Below, piece after piece: positions 13,915 to 13,990 of a stretch of 13,990 nucleotides of DNA (positions are counted from its first letter, which is position 1; each line of letters starts with the position of its first letter). Source of the stretch: Clostridiales bacterium (GTDB lineage: Bacteria; Bacillota_A; Clostridia; Saccharofermentanales; Saccharofermentanaceae); assembly GCA_017537905.1 (NCBI GenBank), contig JAFYJX010000085.1, positions 1 to 13,990 on the forward strand, given 5' to 3'. The position numbers and the translations under genes are program-made. Under the pieces are notes generated by a model that saw nothing but the letters and a program-made list of their open reading frames with translations, had not been told where the DNA came from and did not search any database.

Positions 13915-13938
13915 GAAGAAAACAGGAGGATTTATTTT

Positions 13939-13990
13939 ATGCCAGTTATTTTAATGAAGCAGCTTCTTGAAGCAGGCGTACACTTCGGTC
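13939..13990 (+). CDS. rpsB: Ribosomal protein S2 (5' end only)
   Basis: The first 17 codons read MPVILMKQLLEAGVHFG, matching the highly conserved N-terminus of small-subunit protein S2. A strong AGGAGGA precedes the ATG by 8 bp. The gene runs off the right edge of the window. By analogy with other bacteria, tsf probably follows. Confidence 0.93.
   Translation, partial: MPVILMKQLLEAGVHFG

Noticed and set aside
1..13990. CRISPR array, toxin-antitoxin pair, or defence island
   Set aside because: No regularly spaced repeats, nuclease, abortive-infection or toxin-antitoxin genes were seen; gene content is housekeeping throughout.

Overview
The window is a stretch of housekeeping chromosome, almost all coded on the + strand, from what looks like a member of the Clostridia (Bacillota). 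Evidence for this: the SMC-partner genes scpA and scpB, an ispH-rpsA fusion of the kind known in Clostridia, a long IleS of the IleS2 type, AGGAGG-like ribosome binding sites, and heavy use of AGA (Arg), AAG (Lys) and CCT (Pro). I would not commit to a family from sequence alone.

Positions 1-713 hold an RluA-family pseudouridine synthase whose start is unresolved near the window edge. A good sigma-A promoter (TTGACT, 18 bp, TATAAT) overlaps its stop and begins a tight seven-gene unit (779-9706): ileS, an M50 site-2 protease, scpA, scpB, an RpiR-type regulator, cmk and a fused ispH-rpsA gene. Gaps are 12 bp or less or the genes overlap, and a strong hairpin terminator follows at 9728. The unit mixes translation, chromosome condensation, nucleotide and isoprenoid metabolism, with one sugar-phosphate-sensing regulator in the middle.

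Positions 9774-10053 hold two near-identical proline tRNA genes, one CGG and one with the rare bacterial anticodon AGG, followed by their own terminator. A single membrane glycosyltransferase-like gene (10128-11675) comes next. A folate/dTMP unit follows: thyA, a histidine-phosphatase-family gene and folA (11721-13779). A terminator hairpin that overlaps the next promoter leads into a structured leader and the first 17 codons of rpsB.

The strongest observation is inside the ispH-rpsA fusion. At the domain junction an in-frame ATG follows a perfect GGAGG. A promoter-like sequence lies about 270 bp upstream inside ispH. Lysine codon use also changes abruptly at that ATG: 12 of 25 are AAG before it and 35 of 35 after it. 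This suggests the fused frame can also yield a free ribosomal protein S1. The second point is the A34 proline tRNA next to strongly CCT-biased genes. No mobile element, CRISPR array or obvious defence system was seen.
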